The notes under the pieces: model-generated | Database searches by the model: none | The model's input: the letters and a program-made list of their open reading frames with translations, nothing else | Told to the model about the DNA's origin: nothing | Program-made: the position numbers and the translations under genes | Assembly: GCA_963793645.1 (NCBI GenBank) | Contig: CAWCAW010000010.1 | Coordinates: 186,001 to 250,000 of the forward strand | DNA: 64,000 nt | Direction of reading: 5' to 3' | Origin: CAWCAW01 sp963793645 | Lineage (GTDB): Bacteria > Actinomycetota > Acidimicrobiia > Acidimicrobiales > UBA8190 | Shown here: piece after piece, positions 47,133 to 58,614 of the stretch | Position numbering within the stretch: position 1 is the first letter of the stretch | Layout: each line of letters opens with the position of its first letter

Positions 47133-47211
47133 ATGCACCCCCTTTCCGATCTGCGCCCTACCAGCACCAGTGCTCCCCACCAGCGTCGCGCCGCTCGAGG
47201 CGGTGGCGACG

Positions 47212-47217
47212 TACGGT
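47212..47217 (+). promoter_or_regulatory. -10 box of the receiver gene (leaderless)
   Basis: TACGGT ends 7 nt before ATG 47225, with no Shine-Dalgarno. Confidence 0.45.
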
Positions 47218-47224
47218 GGGCGCT

Positions 47225-47596
47225 ATGGCGGAGGACGTGCATGTGCTGGTGGTCGATGACCAGGAAGCCGTGCGGTCGTCGGTGGCCGAGATCCTGCGAG
47301 CGGCGGGCTACCTCGTGTCAGAAGCCGGCGATGTCGCCTCGGGGCTGGCCGTGCTCGCCGCCGCGCCGGTGGCCGTGGTGGTGCTCGACTTGCGCCTTCC
47401 TGATGCGGACGGCATGGATCTGCTCGACGCCATGGAGAGCACGGCCCGGGTCGTCGTCATGTCGGGCATGCCCCTGGCCGGCGAGGCCGGCATCGGACGC
47501 GACCCCCGGGTCTACTCGGTGGTCAACAAACCATTTCGCCCTCAACTCCTTCTCGACGCCGTGGCCGGCGCCGTGGGCCTCGGCATGGAGACATAA
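47225..47596 (+). CDS. single-domain response regulator (receiver only)
   Basis: A protein of 123 residues, CheY-like. The acidic pair is in VLVVDDQEAVR, the phospho-acceptor Asp in VVVLDLRLPDADGMDLL, the conserved Ser in VVVMSGMP and the Lys in VVNKPF. There is no output domain, so it must act through a partner or a phosphorelay. No histidine kinase is adjacent; the nearest is the KdpD-like kinase 3 kb away. Confidence 0.88.
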   Translation: MAEDVHVLVVDDQEAVRSSVAEILRAAGYLVSEAGDVASGLAVLAAAPVAVVVLDLRLPDADGMDLLDAMESTARVVVMSGMPLAGEAGIGRDPRVYSVVNKPFRPQLLLDAVAGAVGLGMET

Positions 47597-47662
47597 ACGG
47601 GTGTCCCTCAGTAAGTAGCGGGCAGGGGGCAGACTCGCAGTGTGGGGTCCGCCCGGGGACCA

Positions 47663-49608
47663 ATGGCTGGTCGCCACCACGTGCCGGCCCTCGACGGGCT
47701 GCGCGCCGTGGCGGTCGCCGCTGTCATGGCGTACCACCTCAACCTGGCCGGCTCGAGGGGCGGGTACCTGGGCGTCGATGTCTTTTTCGTCCTGAGCGGC
47801 TTTTTGATCACGAGCCTTCTCGTCGACGAGCAGGCCCGCACGACGAGGATCAATCTGCTCGGCTTCTGGGCCCGTCGTGCCCGTCGCCTGTTCCCCGCCC
47901 TCTTCCTTTTGCTGGGCGCACTCTCTCTTTATGTGGCGCTGGGGGGCCCGGGGATCAACGTGGGCACCTTCCGCGGCGACGCCTTGGCCACCTTGTTCTA
48001 TGTGGCCAACTGGCACCTCATCGCCGTGCACAGCTCCTACTTCGCACAGTTCAGCGCGCCATCGCCCCTCGAGCACGCTTGGTCACTGGGGATCGAGGAG
48101 CAGTTCTACATCGTGTGGCCGCTGCTCCTGCTGGCCTTCGCCAAGGCGGGCGGACAGCGCCGGCGCGCCGTGGCCATGGCATCGACGGCGGTGCTGGCCG
48201 TCGCCTCGGCCATCGACATGGCCGTGATGGCCTGCGGCGCCACCAACGTGAGCCGGGCGTACTACGGAACCGATGCACGCGCCTTTGAGCTCATGGTGGG
48301 GGCGCTGCTGGCCTTCATCTTGAGCGGGGCGCGTCGGGCGACGCCGGACCAGGCCCGCCGGGCCGGTCGGGCCGGGATGGTGGCCGCCGCTGCGGTGGCG
48401 GTGGGCTGTGTGACTCTGGGGGGACCGCCGCGCTGGATGTTCGACGGCGGCTTCCTGGCCTTCGACGTCTTGGTGGCCGTGGTCATCGTCAGCATCGCCT
48501 GGGCCGGACACGGCGTCGTCAACACGGTGCTGTCGACTCGGCCCCTGCGGTGGGTGGGCCGGATCTCCTACGGCCTGTATCTCTGGCATTGGCCGGTGAT
48601 CGTCGTGCTCAGCGCCCAGTCCACGGGCCTACGTCCGTGGCTTGTCGACGTCGTCCGCGTGGCGTTGACGTTCACCTTGGCCACCGTCAGCTACTACGTA
48701 GTGGAACAGCCCATCCGCCACCACGGTCTGCCCGGGTGGCGCCGGCTGCTCGCCCCCGCCGCCGTTCTCGCCACCGCCGGCGCCATCGTGATGGCCACCG
48801 TCCCCGGCGCGGTGGCCGGGGCCAGCGCCCGCCGATGGCCAAGGCGAATGTGACACGCCTGTTCTCGTTGAACGTCGCCGCCAGCGCCGGCCGCCCCTTG
48901 CGGGTGATGGCCATGGGAGACAGCGTCATGGCCTACGCACAGACGGGCTTGGCCGCCGCGCTGCAGGCGACAGGGGTGGTGCGCACCAGCTCGATGGCAT
49001 TCCCGGGGTGGGGGCTCACCACCAGCCCCACGTGGCGGACCAACATCCCCGCCGAGATTCGTACCCATCGTCCGCAGGTGGTCATCGGCACGTGGGGCTG
49101 GGACCAGAATGCGGCCCGAGCCGACCCGGCCCGCTATCGCCGCCTGTTGGACCAAGCGTTGGCGCTGCTATTGGCCCCCGGCAACGGTGTGCGCGGCGTC
49201 GTCTTCCTGCAGTATCCGCCCGTGGGACAGCACTTCGGCGAGTCGGTGGCGCAGTGGAACGCCATCAATGCCGCCGAAGACGCCTGGAACGACGTGGTGG
49301 CCTCGGAGGCGGCCCAACATCCTCGGACCATCGGTTACCTGCCGGTGGCGAGCTCGCTCGAGCTCGATGGTCGTTACGCCACGTGGTTGCCCGATGCCAA
49401 TGGCACCATGCAGCGGGTTCGCACCATCGACGCCGTGCATCTGTGCCCGGCCGGCACGGCTCGGCTGGCCGCCGCCGTGCTCACCGACCTGCAGTCGGCG
49501 TGGGACCTGCCCGACACGCATGGGCTGTGGTGGGCGGAAAATTGGACCGGCAATGCGCTCTACGACACGCCGCCGGGGACATGCCCCGCCGACCACCCGC
49601 CCGGGTAA
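47663..49608 (+). CDS. OafA/YrhL acyltransferase with SGNH domain, frame broken once
   Basis: Residues 1-390 form an acyltransferase-3 membrane domain: ALDGLRAVAVAAVMAYHL with the catalytic His, GVDVFFVLSGFLI, HAWSLGIEEQFYIVWPLLL and ISYGLYLWHWPV. The second part is an SGNH hydrolase-like domain with GDSVMA (block I), and DAVHLCPAGTARLAAAV with the Asp-His pair. The two parts usually form one protein, and one more C in the CCC at 48828-48830 joins them (AGASAPPMAKANVTRLF). It probably O-acetylates a surface glycan. ATG 47663 is preferred; GTG 47642 is possible. Confidence 0.87.
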
Positions 49609-49752
49609 CCCTCCCGCACAGATCCGCGTAGACCTGCAGACCCCGCATAAACACAGGTCCGATAACCTCCAACCCTGGACCCAGCCGTGGCTATGGGGCA
49701 TGACCGTCACCAGACCGCCATTCGGGACCTCAACACGAACACCGATTTGCCC

Positions 49753-49905
49753 ATGACACCGACACCATTGCCAAAGAAGAGTTTCATCCGCCTCGACCCC
49801 GACGCTTCGGACGAGGACAGGGAGGCCGCGATTATGGAGTGGCTGGAGGAGATACTGGGGCCGGTGGGGGACGAACCAGCGCCCTCATCCCCTTCCACTT
49901 CCTAA
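49753..49905 (+). CDS. possible 50-residue acidic protein
   Basis: MTPTPLPKKSFIRLDPDASD, followed by an acidic helix (EDREAAIMEWLEEILG) and a P/S-rich tail. Codon use looks coding-like and the amino acid pattern is that of a real small protein, but there is no clear Shine-Dalgarno and I know no homologue. Confidence 0.35.
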   Translation: MTPTPLPKKSFIRLDPDASDEDREAAIMEWLEEILGPVGDEPAPSSPSTS

Positions 49906-49959
49906 AGGGCGAGTTCGACCCCCAGAAGCATCCGCGCGGGCAGCCGCAGAACGCGAGAG

Positions 49960-50349
49960 TCAGGCCGGCGGTGCCGGCGCGGCTTTGCGAACCTGCTTCT
50001 CGATGGCCTTCATGTCGAAGTAGTCGCGCCAGCGGGTGACCAACCCGTCGCCGTCCACCTCCACCATGGTGCAGCCGTAGATGACGATAGGGATCTCGCC
50101 TCCCAACGTGCCGCGGCCGATCCACTCGAAGGCGCCGCCTTTGTCACCGCCGAAGACGGAGGTCACTTCCTGACGCCAGTCGGGAAAGTGGTCACGCGTC
50201 TGGCGCTCGATGCCGCGCAGGTCCTTGGTGGTGTCGTTCACGGGGTCTGTGAAGTCGCCACCCCCCTGGGCGAACAGGCCCCGAAGGCCACCCGGCTCGT
50301 CCCCGCTCAGGGCACGGGCTACCCGCTCACCCCACTGTGTCCAGTCCAT
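49960..50349 (-). CDS. NTF2/SnoaL-like protein
   Basis: A protein of 129 residues with the cone-fold pattern: an N-terminal helix (WGERVARALSGDE), a FTDPVND segment, a strand-rich middle (GGEIPIVIYGCTMVEVDGDGLVTRWRDYFD) and a short tail. Enzymatic and non-enzymatic members exist; no catalytic set can be assigned. The ATG at 50349 has GAGGA 6 nt upstream, which decides it over the upstream ATG. It is divergent from the Kdp sensor gene. Confidence 0.8.
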   Translation of the reverse strand: MDWTQWGERVARALSGDEPGGLRGLFAQGGGDFTDPVNDTTKDLRGIERQTRDHFPDWRQEVTSVFGGDKGGAFEWIGRGTLGGEIPIVIYGCTMVEVDGDGLVTRWRDYFDMKAIEKQVRKAAPAPPA

Positions 50350-50435
50350 GAGCCATCCTCGCATCACACCCGGCCGCCGGCCAGTGACGCCGGGCCCGCA
50401 CCGGGCCGAGAAACCCCGGTGGCAAGATGTGATCG

Positions 50436-51903
50436 GTGCGTCAGCGACTCGGAGGCTCTCTCGTGGCCCTGGGGCTGGTGGCCGGGTTGGCGGCCGCCAT
50501 GGTGCCGCTGCGGAGCCACCTCAGTGTGGCCACCACGGCGCTGGTGCTGGTCATCCCCGTGGTGCTGGGCGTGGTGGTCGGAGGGTTCGCCGCCGGCCTG
50601 GTGGCCGTAGGGGCGGGCTTCGTCGTCTATGACTTCGTGTTCATCCCGCCGTATTACACGCTGTCGGTGGGTGCGGCGGAGAACTGGGTGGCCCTGGTCG
50701 TCTACGTCGTGGTGATGCTCCTCGTGACGAGGGTGGTGGCTCGGATGGACACGGCGCGATCCGAGGCCCAGGTGCGGGCGGCCGAGACGCGCCGGATCTT
50801 CGAGCTGTCGGACATGCTGGTGCAGGACAAGTCGGTGGAGGAGCTTTTCGAGCGGATCGTCACGGTCGCCATGAGCGCCTTCGATGTTCCCGGTGTGGCC
50901 CTCCTCGTGCCGCTGGGGACCCGCCTCACCGTGGTGGCGTCGGCCGGGGACCCGCCCTCGGCCCAGGAGCTCGAGCAGCTGTCGGGCTCGGCGGTGCCGG
51001 TCAGCCTGACGACATCGACGACTCGTCCCGACCAGATGCGAGCCGTGGCGTTGTCCGCGTCGGGAGGACCGGTCGGCATGCTGGCGCTGCGGGGCGTGCC
51101 GACCCCCACGTCCGAGCCCGACCTGCTGCGCGCCTTCGCCAACCACGCCGCGGTGGCGCTCGAGCGCGCCCAACTGCGTGAGCAGGCGGTGCGGGCCGAG
51201 TTGCTCGAGGAGGTCGACATCCTGCGGCGCTCACTGGTGGGCGCGGTGTCCCATGACCTGCGCACACCGCTGGCCACCATCAAGCTGTCGGCCACCAACC
51301 TCCTCGACCCCGACGTGCGCTTCTCCCCCGAAGACAGCCACGAACTGCTGGGGCTCATCGACACCCAGGCCGACCGGTTGGACCGGCTCGTGTCCAATCT
51401 CCTCGACATGACGCGCATCCAGGCCGGTGCCATGGAAGTTCGGCGCCGCGCCGGTGACGGTGTCCGAACTCGTCGAGGACGCCGTCGCCTCGCTCGGGAG
51501 CGCGGCGAGTCCCGACCGCATCACGTGGAATCCACCCCCCGCCCTGCCGCCGGTGGACGTCGACCCCGTCCTGATCCGCCAGGCCCTCGCCAATCTGATC
51601 GAGAACGCGCTTCGCCACGGGCCTGAGTCCACCGTGGTCGCCATCGAGGTCGCCGCGGTTGGAGGGTCGGTCGAGGTGGCCGTGATGGACCACGGGCCCG
51701 GGGTCCCCCCTGAGGACCGCGCCACCATCTTCCAGATGTTCAGCCGCCACGACGCCGGGGGGCGCGCCGGCCTGGGGCTGGCCATCGCCACGTCGTTCGT
51801 GGAGGCGCACGGCGAGAAGCTCTGGCTGGAGGACGCCGCTGGTTGGGGGGCACGCTTCGTGCTCAGCCTCCCGGTGAGCCCGGTGGCCGAGGAGCTCGCC
51901 TAG
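50436..51903 (+). CDS. KdpD C-terminal half: DUF4118 - GAF - histidine kinase, frame broken once
   Basis: This gene encodes the transmitter half of a KdpD sensor. Three to four helices (about 1-100, DUF4118: VVLGVVVGGFAAGLVAVGAGFVVYDFVFIPPYYT) precede a GAF-like region (about 125-250), the HisKA motif SHDLRTPLATI with His273, and a HATPase (IENALRHGPES, DHGPGVPPEDR, AGLGLAI). The frame shifts near 51445, where one base seems missing. The N-terminal KdpD and USP domains are absent; they are encoded separately at 57318-58532. The stop is 2 nt before kdpE. Confidence 0.88.
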
Positions 51904-51905
51904 CT

Positions 51906-52584
51906 ATGGCGCGCGTCCTGGTGGTCGACGATGACCGGGCGCTGTTGCGGGCCCTGCGGGTGGGACTGAGCGCCCGCGGTCACGATGTGCTGGTGGGCAC
52001 CACCGGCGCAGAAGGACTGTCCAAGGCGGCCCTGGAGCACCCCGAGGTGGTGATCGTCGATCTCGGGCTCCCTGATCTCGACGGTCTCGAGGTGTGTCGG
52101 CGCATCCGGCAGTGGAGCGATGTCCCCGTCATCGTGCTGTCGGCCACCGGTATCGAGGACCGCAAGGTGGCCGCTCTCGACGGTGGCGCCGATGACTACG
52201 TCACCAAGCCGTTCGGGATGGCCGAGCTCGAGGCGCGCATCCGCGCCGCGCTGCGCCATCGGGCCGCACCCGAGGCGGACGGGGTGGGCGCGCTGACCGT
52301 CGGGGACCTCGAGCTCGATCTCGTGCATCACCAGGCCCGGGTGAAAGGCCAGGACGTCGAGCTCACCGCCAAGGAGTTCGACCTGCTCGCCTACCTGGCG
52401 CGCAATGCCGGCAAGGTGTGCACCCATCAGATGATCCTCGGACGAGGTGTGGGGCGGACAGTACGGCGGTGAAGCGGAATCGCTGCGCGTCTACGTCTAC
52501 CGCTTGCGGCGCAAGCTCGGCGATCCCCAGGGTCGACTGTTGCGCACCGCGCCGGGTATCGGGTACTCACTCAACGCCGACTGA
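51906..52584 (+). CDS. kdpE: KdpE-like OmpR-family response regulator, frame broken once
   Basis: A receiver domain with VVDDDRA, phospho-acceptor Asp52 (VIVDLGLPD), and KPFGMAELEARI, then a winged-helix DNA-binding domain (LTAKEFDLLAYLARNAGKVCTH). The last part (EVWGGQYGGEAESLRVYVYRLRRKLGDP...GIGYSLNAD) is in another frame; one extra base at 52440-52441 explains it. The corrected length is about 225, normal for KdpE. It probably controls the kdp operon next to it through the TTCAC repeats 50-100 bp downstream. Confidence 0.9.
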
Positions 52585-52636
52585 ACCACCAGTGCGCCGC
52601 CGCGTCTTGTAGGCGTGGGGCGACGAACCCCACTCG

Positions 52637-52684
52637 TTCACGATTTATTCACGACTTCGGGGGCCGCTTTCACATCTCGTTCAC
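52637..52684 (+). promoter_or_regulatory. four direct TTCAC repeats, candidate KdpE operator
   Basis: TTCAC starts at 52637, 52648, 52669 and 52680. The spacings of 11, 21 and 11 bp put all four on one face of the helix; the first two are longer (TTCACGA). OmpR-type regulators bind such direct repeats. The site lies between kdpE and the first small gene of the kdp operon. Confidence 0.55.
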
Positions 52685-52707
52685 CGCCGGCCCGGCAACC
52701 TGACGAT

Positions 52708-52791
52708 ATGGCCGATTTCCTCGCAGTGGTTGGCTTCGTCGCCTTCACCGTATTCATGCTCGGCTTGATCTGGGCATTGGACCGGGTATGA
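52708..52791 (+). CDS. 27-residue membrane peptide preceding KdpF
   Basis: MADFLAVVGFVAFTVFMLGL then IWALDRV: a single membrane helix with a short charged end. Its TGA overlaps the kdpF ATG (ATGA). Similar tiny helical ORFs ending in a charged D/E-R-hydrophobic tail stand before kdpF in many genomes, from memory. It may be an extra small Kdp subunit or simply a leader that couples translation. Confidence 0.6.
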   Translation: MADFLAVVGFVAFTVFMLGLIWALDRV

Positions 52792-52877
52792 CCATCGTCC
52801 AGGGCATCTTGCTGGCCGTGTCCATCATCGTGTTCATCTATCTCGGTGTGGCGATGTTCAAGCCCGAGTGGTTCTAG
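52788..52877 (+). CDS. kdpF: potassium-transporting ATPase subunit KdpF
   Basis: A protein of 29 residues: one membrane helix followed by the family ending FKPEWF (like LLRPERF in other KdpF). KdpF stabilises the KdpABC complex. It overlaps the upstream small ORF by 4 nt, and its TAG directly abuts the kdpA ATG. Confidence 0.88.
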   Translation: MTIVQGILLAVSIIVFIYLGVAMFKPEWF

Positions 52878-54570
52878 ATGGGCTTCTTCTGGACCATCGT
52901 CACGCTCGTCATCGCCCTGGGCCTGGCGTGGCGGTACCTGGGCTCGTACATGGCGGCCGTCTTCGACGGGCGGGTGCACTTCTTGGCCTGGGCCGAGCGG
53001 CCCGTCTACCGAGCTGCTCGGGACGGGGCCCGAGCACGAGCAGAACTGGAAGCGCTACGCCGGGTCGGTGGTCATCTTCTCCGCCATCTGCATGGCGTTC
53101 ACCTATCTGATCATCCGTATCCAAGGATCGCTGCCTCTGAACCCGCAGCACCTCGGGGTCGGTGACCCCGGCTCTCAGCTTCAACACGGCCGCCTCGTTC
53201 GTGACCAACACCAACTGGCAGAACTACGGCGGCGAGACGACCATGTCGTACTTCTCCCAGATCGGCGCGCTGACCTTCCAGCAGTTCGTGAGCCCCGCCA
53301 TCGGCATCGCGGTGGCCATCGCCATGGTGCGGGGCTTCTCCCGGCGCAACTCCCCCACGATCGGGAACTTCTGGGTCGACATCACCCGCTCCTTGCTCTA
53401 CATCTTCGTTCCCATCGCCTTCGTCTTCGGGATCATCTTCGTGGGCCAGGGTGCCGTGCAGACGCTGGCGGGAACGGTCAACATCCACGACTACCTCAAC
53501 GGTGTCACCCAGACCATCGCTCGAGGCCCGGCTCGGATTCATGCAGTCGATCATGCAGCTGGGCAACAACGGGGGCGGGTTCTTCAACGCCAATCAAGCC
53601 TTCCCCTTCGAGAATCCCACCGCCTTCACCAACTGGTTGGACATGTTCTTGCTGTTGGCCATCCCCTTCGCGCTGACGTACACCTTCGGCAAAATGGTGG
53701 GCAGCATCCGCCACGGCGCGGCGTTGCTGGCCGCCATGGTCCTCATTTTCGGAGTCTGGGTCGGCTTCACCAGCTACTACGAGCACCAGAACAACCCCGT
53801 GGTCGCCGCCGCCGGTGTGCACTCCACGGTGGGCAACATGGAAGGCAAGGAGGCTCGCTTCGGCGACACGTCCTCTGCCCTCTTCGGGGTGGCATCGACC
53901 AACACCTCGACGGGCTCGGCCGATTCCTCCTACGACCAGTTCAACCCTATGGGGGGCTTCGGGCTGTTGACCGGAATGATGCTCGGGGAGGTGACCCCGG
54001 GTGGCACCGGTAGTGGGCTCTACACGATCCTCATCTACGCCATCATCGCCGTGTTCATCGGCGGCCTGATGATCGGGCGAACACCGGAGTACTTAGGCAA
54101 AAAGATACAGGCTACGGAGGTGAAACTGGCCGGCCTGGGCGCACTTGTCATGCCGATCATCGTCATTGTGTTCACCGCCATCGCGGTCTCGATACATGCG
54201 GGCCGAATCAGTCCCGAAAATTCCGGGCCCCACGGCTTCACCGAGATCCTCTACGCCCTTACGTCCCAGGGAAACAACAACGGGTCCGCATTTGGCGGAC
54301 TGACCGGGAACACCGCCTTCTACAACGTCATCGGCGCCATCGACATGCTGATCGGCCGGGTGCGGGATCATGATTCCGGCGCTGGCGCTGGGCGGCATCC
54401 TGGCGGCCAAGAACGTGGTGCCCGAATCCCTCGGCACCTTCAGGACCGACAACACCATGTTCGTGGGCCTCACCATCGGCGTCATCGTGATCATCGGCGG
54501 TCTCACCTTCTTCCCCGCCGTCGCCCTCGGCCCCGTCGTCGAGCAACTCAGCCACGGAAAGTTCTTCTAA
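52878..54570 (+). CDS. kdpA: potassium-transporting ATPase subunit KdpA, frame broken four times
   Basis: KdpA is the K+ channel-like subunit. Family segments are present in turn but in different frames: WAERPVYR | LLGTGPEHEQNWKRYAGS | VTPALSFNTAASFVTNTNWQNYGGETTMSYFSQ | LGNNGGGFFNANQAFPFENPT...LTSQGNNNGSAFGGL | MIPALALGGILAAKN...ALGPVVEQL. The shifts are near 53012, 53155-53158 (GGGG for GGG), 53530 and 54364-54366. The corrected length is about 564, as in E. coli (557). Selectivity-filter-like GGG/GNN motifs are intact. Four breaks in one gene next to an intact kdpB point to sequence errors, not to loss. Confidence 0.9.
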
Positions 54571-56667
<2,097 letters not shown>

Positions 56668-56680
56668 TGGAGAGAATCTG

Positions 56681-57304
56681 ATGCTTGCCCACCTGCGCCG
56701 TTCGGTCATCCTCGGTGTCATCGTCCTCGTCATGACCTTCGGCTACGCGTATGTCGGCACCGGAGTCGCCCAGCTCTTCTTCAAGCACCAAGCCGACGGG
56801 TCGCTCACGGCCAACGGGTCGACGTTGATCGGACAGAACTGGTCGGACACCACGTGCCCTGGACATCGGCTCGGAAGTTGCGTGTTCCAGGGCCGCCCCG
56901 ACGACCTCGGCCCTTATGCCAGTGCCAAGACGAACCCCACCGAGCATCCCGGCGATGACCCGCTGGTGGCCAACGGACAGCCGGGCGGGTCGGGAGGCAC
57001 CAGCCTGGGGCCGCGCTCGGCAGAATTCCTGACGTATACGAAGGAGCTGGTGGTCTATTGGCACCAGCGCGGTGTCGATCCCACGCCGGATCTCGTCACG
57101 ACCTCAGGCAGCGGCGTCGACCCGGACATCTCGCCGGCCGACGCCGTGGCCCAGATTCCCATGGTCTCGGCCGCCACCGGCCTTTCTCCGACGAAGCTGC
57201 GGTCGCTCATCTCCAAAGAGACCAACGGAACACTCCTTGGCTTCTTGGGAAGCTCATACATCGACGTCCTGCAGCTCAACGAGGCGTTGGCGCGACTGCG
57301 CTGA
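56681..57304 (+). CDS. kdpC: potassium-transporting ATPase subunit KdpC
   Basis: A protein of 207 residues: one N-terminal helix (VILGVIVLVMTFGYAYVGTGVAQ), then a periplasm-side domain with the family segments SLIGQNW-like (GSTLIGQNWSD), NTNPTEHP-like (SAKTNPTEHPGDDP), LTTSGSGVDPDISPADAVAQIPMVSAATGLS and LGFLGSSYIDVLQLNEAL. GGAGAG lies about 6 nt upstream of ATG 56681. KdpC helps ATP binding by KdpB. Confidence 0.95.
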   Translation: MLAHLRRSVILGVIVLVMTFGYAYVGTGVAQLFFKHQADGSLTANGSTLIGQNWSDTTCPGHRLGSCVFQGRPDDLGPYASAKTNPTEHPGDDPLVANGQPGGSGGTSLGPRSAEFLTYTKELVVYWHQRGVDPTPDLVTTSGSGVDPDISPADAVAQIPMVSAATGLSPTKLRSLISKETNGTLLGFLGSSYIDVLQLNEALARLR

Positions 57305-57317
57305 GAGCACTGCCACA

Positions 57318-58532
57318 ATGAGACCTATGGCGCTGTCCGTCGGTGTGGGCCGAGAACCTCGGCCCGTCGTGGGCGTTGACGCGGACACGACCGACGTGGT
57401 CGAGCCCGCCGGCCGTTTTCGGATCTACCTGGGTGCTGCCGCCGGCGTGGGGAAGACCTTCGCCATGTTGTCCGAAGGACAGCGACGCAAGCAGCGGGGC
57501 ACCGACGTCGTCGTCGGATTCGTGGAGACCCACGGGCGCCCCTCGACGGCTGAGCTCGTCGAGGGGCTCGAGATCGTTCCGCGCCTGTCTGTCGACTACC
57601 GAGGGTCCCATTTCGAGGAGATGGACATCCGCGCCGTCCTCGAGCGTCGTCCCACCGTTGCCCTGGTAGACGAGCTGGCCCACACCAACGTGCCGGGCTC
57701 GGGTGCCAACGAGAAACGGTGGCAGGACGTGCTCGAGCTCCTCGATGCCGGTATCGACGTGGTGTCGACGGTCAACATCCAACATCTCGAAAGCATCGCC
57801 GATGCCGTCGAGCACATGACGGCGGTGAAGATCCGCGAGCGGGTGCCGGACTGGGTCGTGCGCAAGGCGGATCAGATCGAGCTCGTGGACTCGTCGCCTG
57901 AGCAGCTGCGCCGACGGATGCTGCACGGCAACATCTACCCGGCCGCCAAGGTGCCCCAGGCGCTGACGCACTTCTTCCAAACCGACAACCTGATCGCCTT
58001 GCGAGAGCTGGCCCTGCGCTTCCTCGCCGACGAGACCGAGGAGGAGCTTCTCGAGCATCTCCGGCGTCATCACGTCGATGCCCTGTGGGAGACCACCGAG
58101 CGGATCATGGTCGGTGTGACCGGCGCTCCGGGCACCGACGCCTTGTTGCGACGAGCCGCTCGTATCGCGGCCCGGGTCAAAGGGGATCTGGACGTCGTCC
58201 ACATCACCGCCGAAGAGGACAGCAGCCGTCGCGATGAGAAAGCGGTGGCAGCCTTGCGGGTCCTGGCCGCCGACCTCGGTGCCCGCTGGCACGAGGTGCG
58301 GGCCCCGGACCCCGCCAACGCGCTGATCGAGTTCGCCAAGGTGCACCAGATCACACAGATCGTCATCGGCTCCAGCCAACGCAGCCGATGGCAGGAGCTC
58401 ACCGGCGGCGGTTCGATCGTTCGGCGTCTCATTCGCAAGGCCGGCACCACGGGCACCGATGTGCACGTCATCGCGCGCCGTGAGCTTCCGGCCGATGGGG
58501 CCGGTCCGGGCGAGGTCTTCGACTCCGAATAA
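57318..58532 (+). CDS. KdpD N-terminal half: KdpD domain - USP domain, no kinase
   Basis: About 404 residues. The KdpD domain starts RFRIYLGAAAGVGKTFAML (Walker A) and has VALVDELAHTNVPGS (Walker B) and DVVSTVNIQHLES; a universal-stress-protein domain follows (about 250-385, RIMVGVTGAPGTDALLRRA...QIVIGSSQRSRWQELTGGGSI). In the usual KdpD this is followed by four helices and a kinase; here the gene stops. The missing half is encoded at 50436-51903. USP domains of KdpD bind c-di-AMP in some bacteria. ATG 57318 or ATG 57327 may be the start. Confidence 0.9.
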   Translation: MRPMALSVGVGREPRPVVGVDADTTDVVEPAGRFRIYLGAAAGVGKTFAMLSEGQRRKQRGTDVVVGFVETHGRPSTAELVEGLEIVPRLSVDYRGSHFEEMDIRAVLERRPTVALVDELAHTNVPGSGANEKRWQDVLELLDAGIDVVSTVNIQHLESIADAVEHMTAVKIRERVPDWVVRKADQIELVDSSPEQLRRRMLHGNIYPAAKVPQALTHFFQTDNLIALRELALRFLADETEEELLEHLRRHHVDALWETTERIMVGVTGAPGTDALLRRAARIAARVKGDLDVVHITAEEDSSRRDEKAVAALRVLAADLGARWHEVRAPDPANALIEFAKVHQITQIVIGSSQRSRWQELTGGGSIVRRLIRKAGTTGTDVHVIARRELPADGAGPGEVFDSE

Positions 58533-58614
58533 CCCGAGGGCGGTACGTCGCCAACCCGATCGTTATAGTGCCGATGGTGGTGTACTCCCCGGTGCAAGGC
58601 GGGAGTCGAGGGCG

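Noticed and set aside
45141..47180. A single 679-residue fusion of the YwaF-like and MFS proteins
   Set aside because: The middle of that frame is out-of-frame Arg-rich sequence; each protein has its own start and stop once one shift per gene is corrected.
50350..50435. Region before the Kdp sensor considered as a c-di-AMP (ydaO) riboswitch
   Set aside because: The stretch is short and GC-rich and I see none of the conserved ydaO pairing elements.
40369..54570. Broken genes considered as a decaying genomic island
   Set aside because: Amino acid conservation is kept on both sides of each shift, intact genes are interleaved, and shifts often lie in homopolymers; error is more likely.
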